Shown piece by piece: positions 16,325 through 24,096 of a stretch of DNA of 64,000 nt (positions are counted from its first letter, which is position 1; the number at the start of each line of letters is the position of its first letter). Location of the stretch: NCBI RefSeq assembly GCF_000384295.1, contig NZ_KB913037.1, forward strand, positions 10,243,508 through 10,307,507. Direction: 5' to 3'. The stretch is from Amycolatopsis balhimycina FH 1894. GTDB lineage: Bacteria > Actinomycetota > Actinomycetes > Mycobacteriales > Pseudonocardiaceae. A program made the position numbers and the translations under genes. The notes under the pieces were generated by a model. That model was not told the DNA's origin, searched no databases, and worked only from the letters and a program-made list of their open reading frames with translations.

Positions 16325-17086
16325 TCAGCCTGCCGGAACCGGGGCGAGTGCCGGGATCCGGGCCGGCAGGGTCCGCCAGATCTCCGGGGTGTAGAAGTGC
16401 CCGCCGGGCAGTTCCACGTGCCGGTAACCGCCGCGGGCGAGCGAGCGCCACTGCTCGGCCGCGTCCGGCACGATCACGTCGTCGTCGGCGCCGGTGAGGA
16501 CTTCCAGCGGGACATCGACCGTCGCGCCCTCGGTGTAGCCGAAGGTGTCCCGGACCCGGATGTCGGCCCGCATGAGCTCCAGGGCCATCTCGCTCAGTTC
16601 CGGGTCGTCGAGCACGTACCCGGGCAGCAGGCCGTTGGTGCGCATCCACGCCACCAGCTGCTCGTCGGTGTCCTGCTGGGCCGGGAACATGTCCCGCGGG
16701 GTGAGCCCGCGGCTCGGCGCGTTCGCCGACGACACGATCAGCGTCTCCGGGAGCGGGCCGCCGCGCCGCTGCAGGCGGTTCGCCACGTCGAACGCCATCC
16801 AGCCGCCCATGCTGTGCCCGAACAGCAGGTACGGCCGGGGTGCGGCGGCCGCGGTCACCGCGTTCGTCGCGTCCTCGGCGAGGGTGTCCCAGTCCGGGGC
16901 GAAGTCGTCGAGGAAGCGGCCGTCGCGGCCCGGGTAGCAGATCGTCACCAGCTCGACGTCGGGCGGCAGCACGTCGGCCCACGGCAGGTACGGGCCGGAG
17001 CCGCCGCCGCAGAAACCGAGGCACACCAGCGTCTTCGTCGCGTCCGGGTTGGGTCTGGCCCGCACCACGGTGTTGGGGTTGTCCAT
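16325..17086 (-). CDS. Type II thioesterase (NRPS-associated)
   Basis: 253 residues of the alpha/beta-hydrolase fold typical of external NRPS/PKS thioesterases. After an N-terminal strand with G-F-C-G-G-G-S-G comes Y-P-G-R-D-G-R-F, then the nucleophile motif G-H-S-M-G-G with Ser92, an Asp region L-T-G-A-D-D-D, and a C-terminal His in L-P-G-G-H-F. These enzymes clear misloaded or stalled carrier proteins; some relatives move aminoacyl groups between carrier proteins. It lies 13 bases after the stand-alone A-T gene in the same operon, so it may serve that carrier protein in particular. A second type II thioesterase is at 33612. Confidence 0.88.
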   Translation of the reverse strand: MDNPNTVVRARPNPDATKTLVCLGFCGGGSGPYLPWADVLPPDVELVTICYPGRDGRFLDDFAPDWDTLAEDATNAVTAAAAPRPYLLFGHSMGGWMAFDVANRLQRRGGPLPETLIVSSANAPSRGLTPRDMFPAQQDTDEQLVAWMRTNGLLPGYVLDDPELSEMALELMRADIRVRDTFGYTEGATVDVPLEVLTGADDDVIVPDAAEQWRSLARGGYRHVELPGGHFYTPEIWRTLPARIPALAPVPAG

Positions 17087-17099
17087 CGCCGTGCTCCTT

Positions 17100-18752
17100 T
17101 CAGGTCGTGGCGAGTGCCGAGACGTGCTTGGCGAGGTCGGCCAGCTTGGGGTGCCGGTACACGTCCTTCGTGGACACCGGGACGCCGAAGTTCTTCTTCA
17201 GCCGGGCGACCACGCGCAGGGCGACCAGCGAGTGCCCGCCGAGGGCGAAGAAGTCGTCGTCGGCGCCGACGCCGTCGCGGCCCAGTACCTCCGACCAGAC
17301 GTCCGCGATCAGCTCTTCGACCGGCCCGCTGGGAGCCGGGCCGCCGGAGCCGGCTTCCGGTGCGGGCAGCGCCGCGGTGTCGAGCTTGCCGTTCGGCGTG
17401 CGCGGGAGCTCGTCGAGCCGGACGAACGCGGCCGGCACCATGTACTCCGGCAGCGTCGCGGCGGCCGCCTCGCGGAGTTCGCCGCCGCCCACGTGGTAAG
17501 CGACCAGCTGCTCGTCGCGCAGCACGACCACGGCGGACGTGACACCGGGACAGTCCCGCAGCACCGCCTCGATCTCGCCGAGCTCGATCCGGTAGCCGCG
17601 CAGCTTGACCTGGCGGTCGAGCCGCCCGAGGAACTCCAGGGTCCCGCCCGCCGACCAGCGGACCTCGTCGCCGGTCCGGTACAGCCGCGAGCCGGGCTCC
17701 CCGAAGGGGTCGGGCACGAACCGGCCGGCGGTCAGGCCCGGCCGGCCGAGGTACCCGGCCGTGAGCCGGGGCCCGGACAGGTAAAGCTCGCCCGATGGCG
17801 CGGGACGCAGGGCGGAGTCGAGGATGTGGGCCCGGATCCCGGCCAGCGGGACGCCGATGTGCGGGGCCGGCCCGGTGACCCAGGTCGCCGTGGCGTCCAC
17901 TGTGGACTCCGTGGGGCCGTAGAGGTTGAGCGCCTCCAGCCCGCTTTCGGCCAGTTCGCGCCACATCGGCTCCGGGATCGGCTCGCCGCCGATGAACAGC
18001 CGCACCGCGCGGCCGGGCAGGTGCTCGCGCAGCGCCGTCCAGTGCGACGGCGTCAGGTCGAGGTCGGTCACGCCGCCTTCGTCCAGCCACGCGACCAGCC
18101 GGGCCGGGTCGGTCCGGTGGGCGTCGTCGAGGACCACGACGGTGTCCCCGCGGCACACCCGGGCCCACTGCTGCACGGACGCGTCGAACGACACGCTGGC
18201 GTTCCAGGCGACGACCCGGGGCCCGGCCGCGTACATGCCCGCCTGTTCCAGCGCGGCGACGAGCGTGGCCACCGCGCCGTGGTGCGCCGGGACGCCCTTC
18301 GGGCGGCCGGTCGAGCCGGACGTGTAGATCACGTACGCCGGATCGAGGTCCGAAACGGCGGTGTCGGGCGCAAGCGGGCCCTCCGCGCCGGGCGCGACGA
18401 CGACCGCGTCCGCCGGGAGCCAGGGCACGGCCGTCGCCGACACCAGGACCCGGATCTCCGCGTCGGCGGCCATGAAGGCCAGCCGGTCGGCCGGGTAGGC
18501 CGGGTCGAGGGGCACGTAGGCGGCGCCGGTCCGCCAGACGGCGAGCAGCGCCACGACGAGGTCGCGGCCCCGGCCGAGGGCGACCCCGACCCGGTCGCCG
18601 CGCCCGACGCCCTGGGCGCGCAGCGCGCCGGCCAGCGCTGCGGTCCGGCGGTCCAGCTCGGCGAAGGTCAGCGTGGCCGCGGTGTCCCGCACGGCGATCC
18701 GCTCGGGGGAGCGGCGGACCGCGGCGTGGAAGCGGGTGAGCAGGCCGGCCAT
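17100..18752 (-). CDS. Stand-alone NRPS adenylation-carrier (A-T) protein, Gln-like pocket
   Basis: 550 residues. The adenylation domain covers about 1-460 with A3 [12 protein letters not shown]5 L-Y-G-P-T-E, A7 Y-R-T-G-D, A8 G-R-L-D-R-Q-V-K-L-R-G-Y-R-I-E and A10 P-N-G-K-L-D. The carrier domain (about 470-545) has F-F-A-L-G-G-H-S-L. Read by hand against GrsA, the pocket is D-A-Q-D-F-G-L-V-D-K, closest to the known glutamine code DAQDLGVVDK. With no condensation domain it loads its own carrier domain for tailoring or transfer to another synthetase. The ATG overlaps the oxygenase stop by one base (TGATG), suggesting the oxygenase acts on this carrier-bound residue. Given the glutamate mutase pathway, the substrate could instead be 3-methylasparagine, an isomer of Gln (inference). 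Confidence 0.88.
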   Translation of the reverse strand: MAGLLTRFHAAVRRSPERIAVRDTAATLTFAELDRRTAALAGALRAQGVGRGDRVGVALGRGRDLVVALLAVWRTGAAYVPLDPAYPADRLAFMAADAEIRVLVSATAVPWLPADAVVVAPGAEGPLAPDTAVSDLDPAYVIYTSGSTGRPKGVPAHHGAVATLVAALEQAGMYAAGPRVVAWNASVSFDASVQQWARVCRGDTVVVLDDAHRTDPARLVAWLDEGGVTDLDLTPSHWTALREHLPGRAVRLFIGGEPIPEPMWRELAESGLEALNLYGPTESTVDATATWVTGPAPHIGVPLAGIRAHILDSALRPAPSGELYLSGPRLTAGYLGRPGLTAGRFVPDPFGEPGSRLYRTGDEVRWSAGGTLEFLGRLDRQVKLRGYRIELGEIEAVLRDCPGVTSAVVVLRDEQLVAYHVGGGELREAAAATLPEYMVPAAFVRLDELPRTPNGKLDTAALPAPEAGSGGPAPSGPVEELIADVWSEVLGRDGVGADDDFFALGGHSLVALRVVARLKKNFGVPVSTKDVYRHPKLADLAKHVSALATT

Positions 18753-19780
18753 CAGCGGGCTCCGCTCGCGGCCGGGCGCACGGTGGGCGCGCAGCCGGCG
18801 ACGTCGACGGGCTCGCCCATCGCGACGACGATCTTGCGGTCCCCGCGGAACGGGTCGCGCCCGTGGGTCGCCAGGACGTTGTCGACGAGCAGCAGGTCGC
18901 CCGGCTGCCACTGCTTGCGCACCGTCGCGGCGTCGTAGGCGGCGTCCAGCGCCGCCATCTCCTCGCGCGTCAGCGGGCTGCCGTCGCCGATCGCCGTGTT
19001 GAACGGCAGGTCTTCGCGGCCGAACTCGTCGATCAGCGTCTCCCGCAGCTCTTCGTCGAGGGACCACTCGTTCCAGAAGGCCAGGTGGTTGAACCAGACC
19101 TCTTCGCCGGTGACCGGGTGGCTGATGACGCCGGGCCGCAGCTGGCTGGTCCGCAGGTGCCCGTCGTCCTGCCAGCGGCACGCGATCAGGTTCTCGGCGC
19201 AGTAGCGTTCGACGTCGTCCCGGGTGGCCGCGGCGAACGCGGTCCGCCAGTCGGTCGAGATGTGCTCGGAGTAGCTGCGGTTCAGCAGCCAGCCGTGCGC
19301 GCGGACCTTCGCCACGAGCTCCGGCGGCAGCGCGCGCAGCACCTGCCGGACGTCCGCCACCGGCGTCGCCCCGCCCTCGGGCGGCGCGATCAGGCAGGAG
19401 AACATCAGCAGCCCGGGGAAGGTGAGCGTGTAGCTGTTCTCGTTGTGCATCCGGATCCGCTGCGCGGCCGGGAGATCGGTCGACGAGAAGACGCCGTTGC
19501 CGAAGTCGCTGCGCGGCGTCGCCTTCTCGCGGTACGGCGTGCGGGCCGGCATCAGCGTGTCGCGCACCTGCCCGAAGTCCTCGACGCTCGCGATCGGCAG
19601 GCCACGCAGGTGCACCGCGCCGTGGCGGTGCAACGCCGCCCGCAGCGACGGCGCCGCCGCGGCGAGCCAGGACACGGCCTCGGAGAGGCCGGTCAGCCCG
19701 CGCACTTCGGCGCTCGCCGGCTCGCCGGGTCCGACCACCCAGTCGAGCGGCAGGAATTCTTTGACGCCCAGGGAACCCAT
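18752..19780 (-). CDS. TauD/SyrP-type Fe(II)/2-oxoglutarate oxygenase
   Basis: 342 residues of the TauD/TfdA superfamily. The iron ligands are visible as H112-x-E114 (in M-H-N-E-N-S-Y) and a distal H306 in T-H-G-R-D-P-F, followed by the Arg that binds 2-oxoglutarate. The H-N-E triad and the A-P-P-E-G-G-A-T-P loop match the SyrP-like group that hydroxylates carrier-bound amino acids in NRPS pathways. The start at 19780 has AAAGGA 6 bases upstream; the longer GTG start at 19816 is less likely. First gene of the minus-strand operon with A-T and thioesterase. Probable job: hydroxylation of the residue on the A-T protein. Site and stereochemistry unknown. Confidence 0.85.
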   Translation of the reverse strand: MGSLGVKEFLPLDWVVGPGEPASAEVRGLTGLSEAVSWLAAAAPSLRAALHRHGAVHLRGLPIASVEDFGQVRDTLMPARTPYREKATPRSDFGNGVFSSTDLPAAQRIRMHNENSYTLTFPGLLMFSCLIAPPEGGATPVADVRQVLRALPPELVAKVRAHGWLLNRSYSEHISTDWRTAFAAATRDDVERYCAENLIACRWQDDGHLRTSQLRPGVISHPVTGEEVWFNHLAFWNEWSLDEELRETLIDEFGREDLPFNTAIGDGSPLTREEMAALDAAYDAATVRKQWQPGDLLLVDNVLATHGRDPFRGDRKIVVAMGEPVDVAGCAPTVRPAASGAR

Positions 19781-19852
19781 CGCATGTCCTTTCACCGCAC
19801 CGCCGCGGGTGTCCACTGTGGAACCACCCGATTCGCTCGTGAGCCGACGTTA

Positions 19853-19952
19853 CTAATCCGGCCAAAAGTAGGCCGACCCCCGCGCGGCACGTAACCGTTG
19901 CTACGAAGCCATTCGGCCGTGACTGTGGTCGGATTAGTAACTATCGGCACAG
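19853..19952 (+). mobile_element. 100-bp MITE-like element, copy 2 (divergent promoter region of the NRPS locus)
   Basis: Exactly 100 bp between TA dinucleotides (19851-19852, 19953-19954), 95% identical to 2139-2238. Inverted repeat TTACTAATCCG (19850-19860) / CGGATTAGTAA (19930-19940). It fills about a third of the 317-bp gap between the divergent oxygenase (19780) and mutase (20098) genes, so it may separate or carry regulatory signals for both operons. The flank 19781-19849 shows no gene; 19953-20097 holds only the candidate promoter. Confidence 0.8.
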
Positions 19953-20084
19953 TAAGCGGCGACGCGGCCGCGCGGCGGCAGGCGGTGCGGCAGTGCGGCG
20001 GCAGTTTCGGCGTCGCCGGTGTTCTCGCCGCACTTGCCGCAAGGACTGCCGCCCGAACTGCCGGTCGGGCCCCGGTTCCGCTCC

Positions 20085-20097
20085 TAGGTTCGGCATC
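20085..20097 (+). promoter_or_regulatory. Candidate -10 box for leaderless mutase transcript
   Basis: TAGGTT at 20085-20090 ends 7 bases before the GTG at 20098, the spacing expected when transcription starts on the start codon itself. There is no convincing Shine-Dalgarno sequence before that GTG, which also suits a leaderless mRNA. No good -35 box is visible, so this is weak. Confidence 0.3.
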
Positions 20098-20526
20098 GTG
20101 ACTTCGGAACTTCGCCCGGTCGCGGTGGTCAGCAGCACGGCCTCCGACGCACACACGTGGAACCTCGTGTACCTGCAGCTTTTGCTGGAAGAACTCGGCT
20201 TCGCGGTTTCGAACCTCGGCGCGTGCGTCCCGGACGACCTGGTGGTCGGCGAGTGCCGCCGGCTGGGGCCGGACGTGGTGGTGATCAGCACCGTCAACGG
20301 GCACGGCCACGCCGACGGCCTGCGGCTGGCACCCCGGCTGCGGGCGCTGCCCGAACTGGCCGGCACGGCGCTGGTCATCGGCGGGAAGCTCGGCGTCGAC
20401 GGCACCCGCGGCGCGGCCGGTGAGCTCCGGCTGTGCGCGGCCGGGTTCGACCGCGTCTTCGGCGACGGCGACATCGGGGCCTTCCGCCGGTACCTCGCCG
20501 CTCTCGCCGTGGGGGTGGCGTCGTGA
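20098..20526 (+). CDS. Glutamate (methylaspartate) mutase S subunit, B12-binding
   Basis: 142 residues with a B12-binding Rossmann-like domain. D17-x-H19 in S-D-A-H-T-W-N supplies the lower axial His, followed by L-G-F-A-V-S-N-L-G, V-V-V-I-S-T-V-N-G-H-G, V-I-G-G-K-L-G and G-F-D-R-V-F. The typical D-x-H-x-x-G has Asn in the last place here. With the E subunit it converts L-glutamate to (2S,3S)-3-methylaspartate by an adenosylcobalamin radical rearrangement. In actinomycete clusters this pair makes methylaspartate for peptide antibiotics. The GTG at 20098 is the only sensible start. The stop overlaps the E-subunit start (GTGA). Confidence 0.88.
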   Translation: MTSELRPVAVVSSTASDAHTWNLVYLQLLLEELGFAVSNLGACVPDDLVVGECRRLGPDVVVISTVNGHGHADGLRLAPRLRALPELAGTALVIGGKLGVDGTRGAAGELRLCAAGFDRVFGDGDIGAFRRYLAALAVGVAS

Positions 20527-21791
20527 CGGTGCCGTTCGGGGCGTTCGTCGCCCGGGAGCACGCGGCGGGCCGCCTGGTCGTCCAGCCGCGGATGGGGTTC
20601 GCGACGCCGTCGGCCATGCGGGCCGGCCTGCTGGGCACCCGCGCGGCCGCGGCCACCACGGTCGGCACCTTGACCCTCGACAGCTACACCCGCGTCGGCG
20701 ATCTCGCCGCGGCGGCCCGGGCGCTGGCCGAAGGCACTCCGCTCAACGGGTTCCCGCTCGTCACGCACGGCCCGGAGGTGACCCGCGCGATGCTCGACGG
20801 CGTGGTCGGCCCGGAGTTCCCGGTGCAGGTGCGGCACGGTTCGGCCCGGCCGCGGGACATCGTCGGGACGCTGGTCGCGTCCGGTCTCGACGCGACCGAG
20901 GGCGGGCCGGTGTCGTACTGCCTGCCCTACAGCCGGACCCCGCTGCGGACGGCCGTGCGGCACTGGGTGGCGGCCTGCGACCGGCTGACGGCGGTGGACG
21001 GCGTACCGCACCTGGAGACCTTCGGCGGCTGCATGCTGGGCCAGCTCTGCCCGCCGAGCATGCTGGTCGCGATCAGCGTGCTGGAGGCGATGTTCTTCGC
21101 CCGCCACGGCATCCGCAGCGTCTCGCTGAGCTACGCGCAGCAGACCGACCCGGCGCAGGACGAGGAGGCGGTGCGGGCGCTGCGCCGGCTGGCCGCGCGG
21201 CACCTGCCCGGTGTCGAGTGGCACGTGGTGCTCTACGCCTACATGGGCGTCTACCCGCGGACGCCGGACGGTGCCGCCCGGTTGCTGGCGTCCGCCGCGC
21301 GGCTCGCGGTGCGGTCCGGCGCGGCCCGCTTGATCGTGAAGACGGCCGCCGAAGCCCACCGGATCCCGACCGTCCAGGAGAACGTCGACGCGCTCGAACT
21401 CGCCGCGCGCGTCGCAGCCGAAACCCCGCGGGCGGGAGCCGAAGCCCCCGGCACCGGTCTGCACGAAGAGGCGTCGACGCTGGTCGAAGCCGTCCTGGAC
21501 CTCGGCGACGACCTCGCCGGAACGTTGCCGGCCGCGTTCGCCCGCGGCCTGCTCGACATCCCCTATTGCCTGCACCCGGACAACGCCGGCCGGGCACGCA
21601 GCTACCTCGACGCCGCCGGCCGCCTGCAGTGGGCGGACACCGGCGGCCTGCCGATCCGGCCGCCGGCTCGCGGCGTGCGGCCGTCCCGGACCGGCTCGGC
21701 GGAGCTGTTGTCCGCGCTGTGCCACGTGGAGCGGAAGTTCGACACGCCCCGGCCCGCCCGGGCCGGGGCCGGACCCGGAGGAGCGCTATGA
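20523..21791 (+). CDS. Glutamate (methylaspartate) mutase E subunit
   Basis: 422 residues, slightly shorter than clostridial GlmE (about 480). The TIM-barrel landmarks are present: L-V-V-Q-P-R-M-G-F near the start, T-L-D-S-Y-T-R, F-P-L-V-T-H-G, V-Q-V-R-H-G-S-A-R-P (arginines for substrate carboxylates), G-L-D-A-T-E-G-G-P-V-S-Y-C-L-P-Y, L-C-P-P-S-M, L-S-Y-A-Q-Q-T and I-V-K-T-A-A-E-A-H. It is the catalytic partner of the S subunit and produces 3-methylaspartate. The start overlaps the S-subunit stop and the stop overlaps the next gene (ATGA), so the block is translationally coupled. Confidence 0.9.
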   Translation: MTVPFGAFVAREHAAGRLVVQPRMGFATPSAMRAGLLGTRAAAATTVGTLTLDSYTRVGDLAAAARALAEGTPLNGFPLVTHGPEVTRAMLDGVVGPEFPVQVRHGSARPRDIVGTLVASGLDATEGGPVSYCLPYSRTPLRTAVRHWVAACDRLTAVDGVPHLETFGGCMLGQLCPPSMLVAISVLEAMFFARHGIRSVSLSYAQQTDPAQDEEAVRALRRLAARHLPGVEWHVVLYAYMGVYPRTPDGAARLLASAARLAVRSGAARLIVKTAAEAHRIPTVQENVDALELAARVAAETPRAGAEAPGTGLHEEASTLVEAVLDLGDDLAGTLPAAFARGLLDIPYCLHPDNAGRARSYLDAAGRLQWADTGGLPIRPPARGVRPSRTGSAELLSALCHVERKFDTPRPARAGAGPGGAL

Positions 21792-22783
21792 ACGACACCT
21801 ACGACGGGGAGCTGCCACCGCCGCTGCCCGTGCACCTCGCCTCACCCGTCACCCAGAGCGCGCTGCGCGTGCAGCACCAGGTGCTGGTCGCGGTCCGCGA
21901 GTTCCTCGGCGGCGAGGGGTTCACCGAACTGCTGCCGCCGGTGATCGGCCCGGTGACCGACCCCGGCGTCCGCGGCTCGAAGCAGCTGGACGTCGACTAC
22001 TACGGCCACCGCTACAAGCTGATGACCAGCGGGATCCTCTACAAGCAGGCATCGCTGCTCGGCTTCGGGAAGATCTTCTACATCGCGCCCAACGTCCGCG
22101 CGGAGCCGGTGGAGACGTGCTCGACGCGGCGGCACCTCGCGGAGTTCCACCAGATCGACGTCGAGCTGGCGGGCGCGAGCCGGGCGCAGGCCCAGGACGT
22201 CGCCGAACGGCTGCTGACGCACGTCGTGAAGCACGTGCTGGCGACGGTCCCCGGCGAGCTGACCGGGCTGGGCCGGGATCTCACGACGCTGGCCGGCGTC
22301 CTGTCCGGGACGTTCGGCCGCATGACGCACGCCGCCGCCGTCGCCCGGCTGCACGAGCTGGGCCACCCGCAGAGCCCGGACGCGGAGATCGACTGGACCG
22401 GCGAGGAACTGCTGTCCCGGACCACCGGACGCCCGTTCTTCGTCGACGACTACCCGAAGGGCTCTCGCGGTTTCTACGACCGGGAAAGCACGACCGAACC
22501 CGGCATCCTCCGCAACTTCGACCTCCTCGCGCCCGGCGGGTTCGGCGAACTGGCCAGCGGCAGCGAACGGGAGTCCGACTACGCCCGGATCGTCACGCGG
22601 ATGCGCGAGACGGGGGAGAACCCGGCCAAGTACGGCTGGTACCTCGACATGGTCCGCGAAGGCATCCCCGCCAGCGCGGGCTTCGGGCTGGGCCTGGAGC
22701 GGCTCGTCCGGTTCCTCACCGGGCTCGACGCGGTGTGGCGGGTCAACGCCTACCCGAAGGTCCCCGGGCTGGTGGCGCCGTGA
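21788..22783 (+). CDS. Archaeal-type asparagine synthetase / AsnRS-core homologue
   Basis: 331 residues: the catalytic core of a class II (Asp/Asn-type) aminoacyl-tRNA synthetase without the anticodon-binding domain. Motif 2 region: H-R-Y-K-L-M-T-S-G-I-L-Y-K-Q, I-A-P-N-V-R-A-E-P, E-F-H-Q-I-D-V-E. Later F-Y-D-R-E, G-G-F-G-E-L-A-S-G-S-E-R-E, and motif 3 G-L-G-L-E-R-L-V-R-F. This layout matches the archaeal asparagine synthetase that evolved from AsnRS and amidates aspartate via aspartyl-AMP. Placed directly after glutamate mutase, it may amidate 3-methylaspartate to 3-methylasparagine (inference). Overlaps both neighbours by 4 bases. It is unlikely to be a tRNA synthetase because no anticodon domain remains. 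Confidence 0.8.
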   Translation: MNDTYDGELPPPLPVHLASPVTQSALRVQHQVLVAVREFLGGEGFTELLPPVIGPVTDPGVRGSKQLDVDYYGHRYKLMTSGILYKQASLLGFGKIFYIAPNVRAEPVETCSTRRHLAEFHQIDVELAGASRAQAQDVAERLLTHVVKHVLATVPGELTGLGRDLTTLAGVLSGTFGRMTHAAAVARLHELGHPQSPDAEIDWTGEELLSRTTGRPFFVDDYPKGSRGFYDRESTTEPGILRNFDLLAPGGFGELASGSERESDYARIVTRMRETGENPAKYGWYLDMVREGIPASAGFGLGLERLVRFLTGLDAVWRVNAYPKVPGLVAP

Positions 22784-24015
22784 GGGCCGCCGGCTTTCCC
22801 GAGGCCGCCGTCCGGGACCGCGCCGCGCGGGGTGCCGCCGCGGTGTTCCCGGCCGAGTCCGCCTACGGCAACGAGGTGTTCGGTGCCGCGGCCGCCGATG
22901 GTGACGAGCTGGACCGGGCCAGGCTGGTGCCGCCGGTGTTCGTGCCGCTGCGGCTGGAGAAGCTGATCGAGCTGGGCCGAGAGCCACTGTTCACCGACGT
23001 CGACCTGGCCACCGTGATCGGCGGGTTCGCCTCGCCGCTGCCGCTGCTGCTCTCGGCGTTCGGGTCGACGCGGCTCGGCGGCGGCGACCTCGCGATGGCG
23101 GCGTCCCGGCAGGCCGGGCGGCTCGGCATCCCGATGGTGCTCGGCGAGAACGTCGTGCCGGTCAACGGGTACGCGAACGCCCTGCTCATCCGCGTCCGGG
23201 CCTACGCCGGCGAGGTGCCCGACGGGCTCGGCGGCGTCGTGGTCCAGCAGAGCACCGAGGACGCCGACGCCGAGGTCTGGAACCTCGTGTACAGCGATCC
23301 CTCGGCGTCGCCGCTGCTCGACGGGGGACGGCTCGGGTTCGAGCTGAAGGTGGGGCAGGGCGCCAAACCGGGCCTCGGCGGGATGACGCTGCTGGACGCG
23401 GCCGCGGCGGCGCGCGTCGACGGCCAGTACGCGCTCACCGACATCGGCTCGGCTGAACACACCCTGCGTTCCGGCAGTCCCGGCACCTTCACCGGCGAGA
23501 TCCTGCGCCAGCAGATCCGCTTGATGCGCAACAACTTCCCGCGCGCCCGGGTCTGGGTGAAGCTGCCGCCTGGCCGGGACGTCGCCGAGGCCGCCCGGGT
23601 CGCGTGGGCGGCGGGCGCGGACGCGGTCACCGTCGACGGCGCGGAAGGCGGGACGGGCTGGGCGCCCACCGCCTTCCTCGGCCACGTCGGGCTGCCGCTG
23701 GCCGAGTGCCTGCGCCGGATCGGGCCGCCGGAGGGCTGCCTGCTCGCCGGCGGCCGGATGTGGGAAGGCACGCGGGTGGTCAAGGCCCTCGCGCTGGGCG
23801 TTCGCGCGGCGGCGCTCGGCCGGGCAGCACTGGTCGCGGTGGACGAAGACCGCTCGCACGGCCTGGAGCGGCTGGTGGCGGCGCTGGCGCTGGAAGCCCG
23901 GCTGCTGATCAGCGCGCTGGGCAAGTACCGCCCGGACGCGCTGGCGGCCGACGACGTCTGGCCTGCCGGGCAACTGCCGCTTCAGCTGCCGGTCGAGGCC
24001 GTTCCCACCGCTTAG
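22780..24015 (+). CDS. FMN-binding glutamate-synthase-like protein
   Basis: 411 residues. It corresponds to the central plus FMN-binding barrel of glutamate synthase: L-G-F-E-L-K-V-G-Q-G-A-K-P-G-L-G-G around residue 190, then E-I-L-R-Q-Q-I-R-L-M-R, V-W-V-K-L-P-P-G-R-D-V, T-V-D-G-A-E-G-G-T-G-W-A-P (phosphate/FMN loop) and a C-terminal A-L-G-R-A-A-L-V-A-V. There is no N-terminal glutaminase domain and no C-terminal FAD partner, and I do not see the Cys cluster for the 3Fe-4S centre of true GltB. It is probably an FMN oxidoreductase acting on an amino or imino acid of this pathway; the exact reaction is unknown. The GTG overlaps the previous stop (GTGA). Confidence 0.75.
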   Translation: MRAAGFPEAAVRDRAARGAAAVFPAESAYGNEVFGAAAADGDELDRARLVPPVFVPLRLEKLIELGREPLFTDVDLATVIGGFASPLPLLLSAFGSTRLGGGDLAMAASRQAGRLGIPMVLGENVVPVNGYANALLIRVRAYAGEVPDGLGGVVVQQSTEDADAEVWNLVYSDPSASPLLDGGRLGFELKVGQGAKPGLGGMTLLDAAAAARVDGQYALTDIGSAEHTLRSGSPGTFTGEILRQQIRLMRNNFPRARVWVKLPPGRDVAEAARVAWAAGADAVTVDGAEGGTGWAPTAFLGHVGLPLAECLRRIGPPEGCLLAGGRMWEGTRVVKALALGVRAAALGRAALVAVDEDRSHGLERLVAALALEARLLISALGKYRPDALAADDVWPAGQLPLQLPVEAVPTA

Positions 24016-24096
24016 ATTTTCCTCAGTGGCACGGGGTTACCCGGGCCCAGCAGGTTCCGTGTCCGTCCTTTGTGGTCAGTTCGGGGTGAGCCCAGC

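Noticed and set aside
21788..22783. Reading the synthetase-like gene as a true asparaginyl- or lysyl-tRNA synthetase
   Set aside because: The N-terminal anticodon-binding domain is absent and the length and motifs fit the archaeal asparagine synthetase group better.
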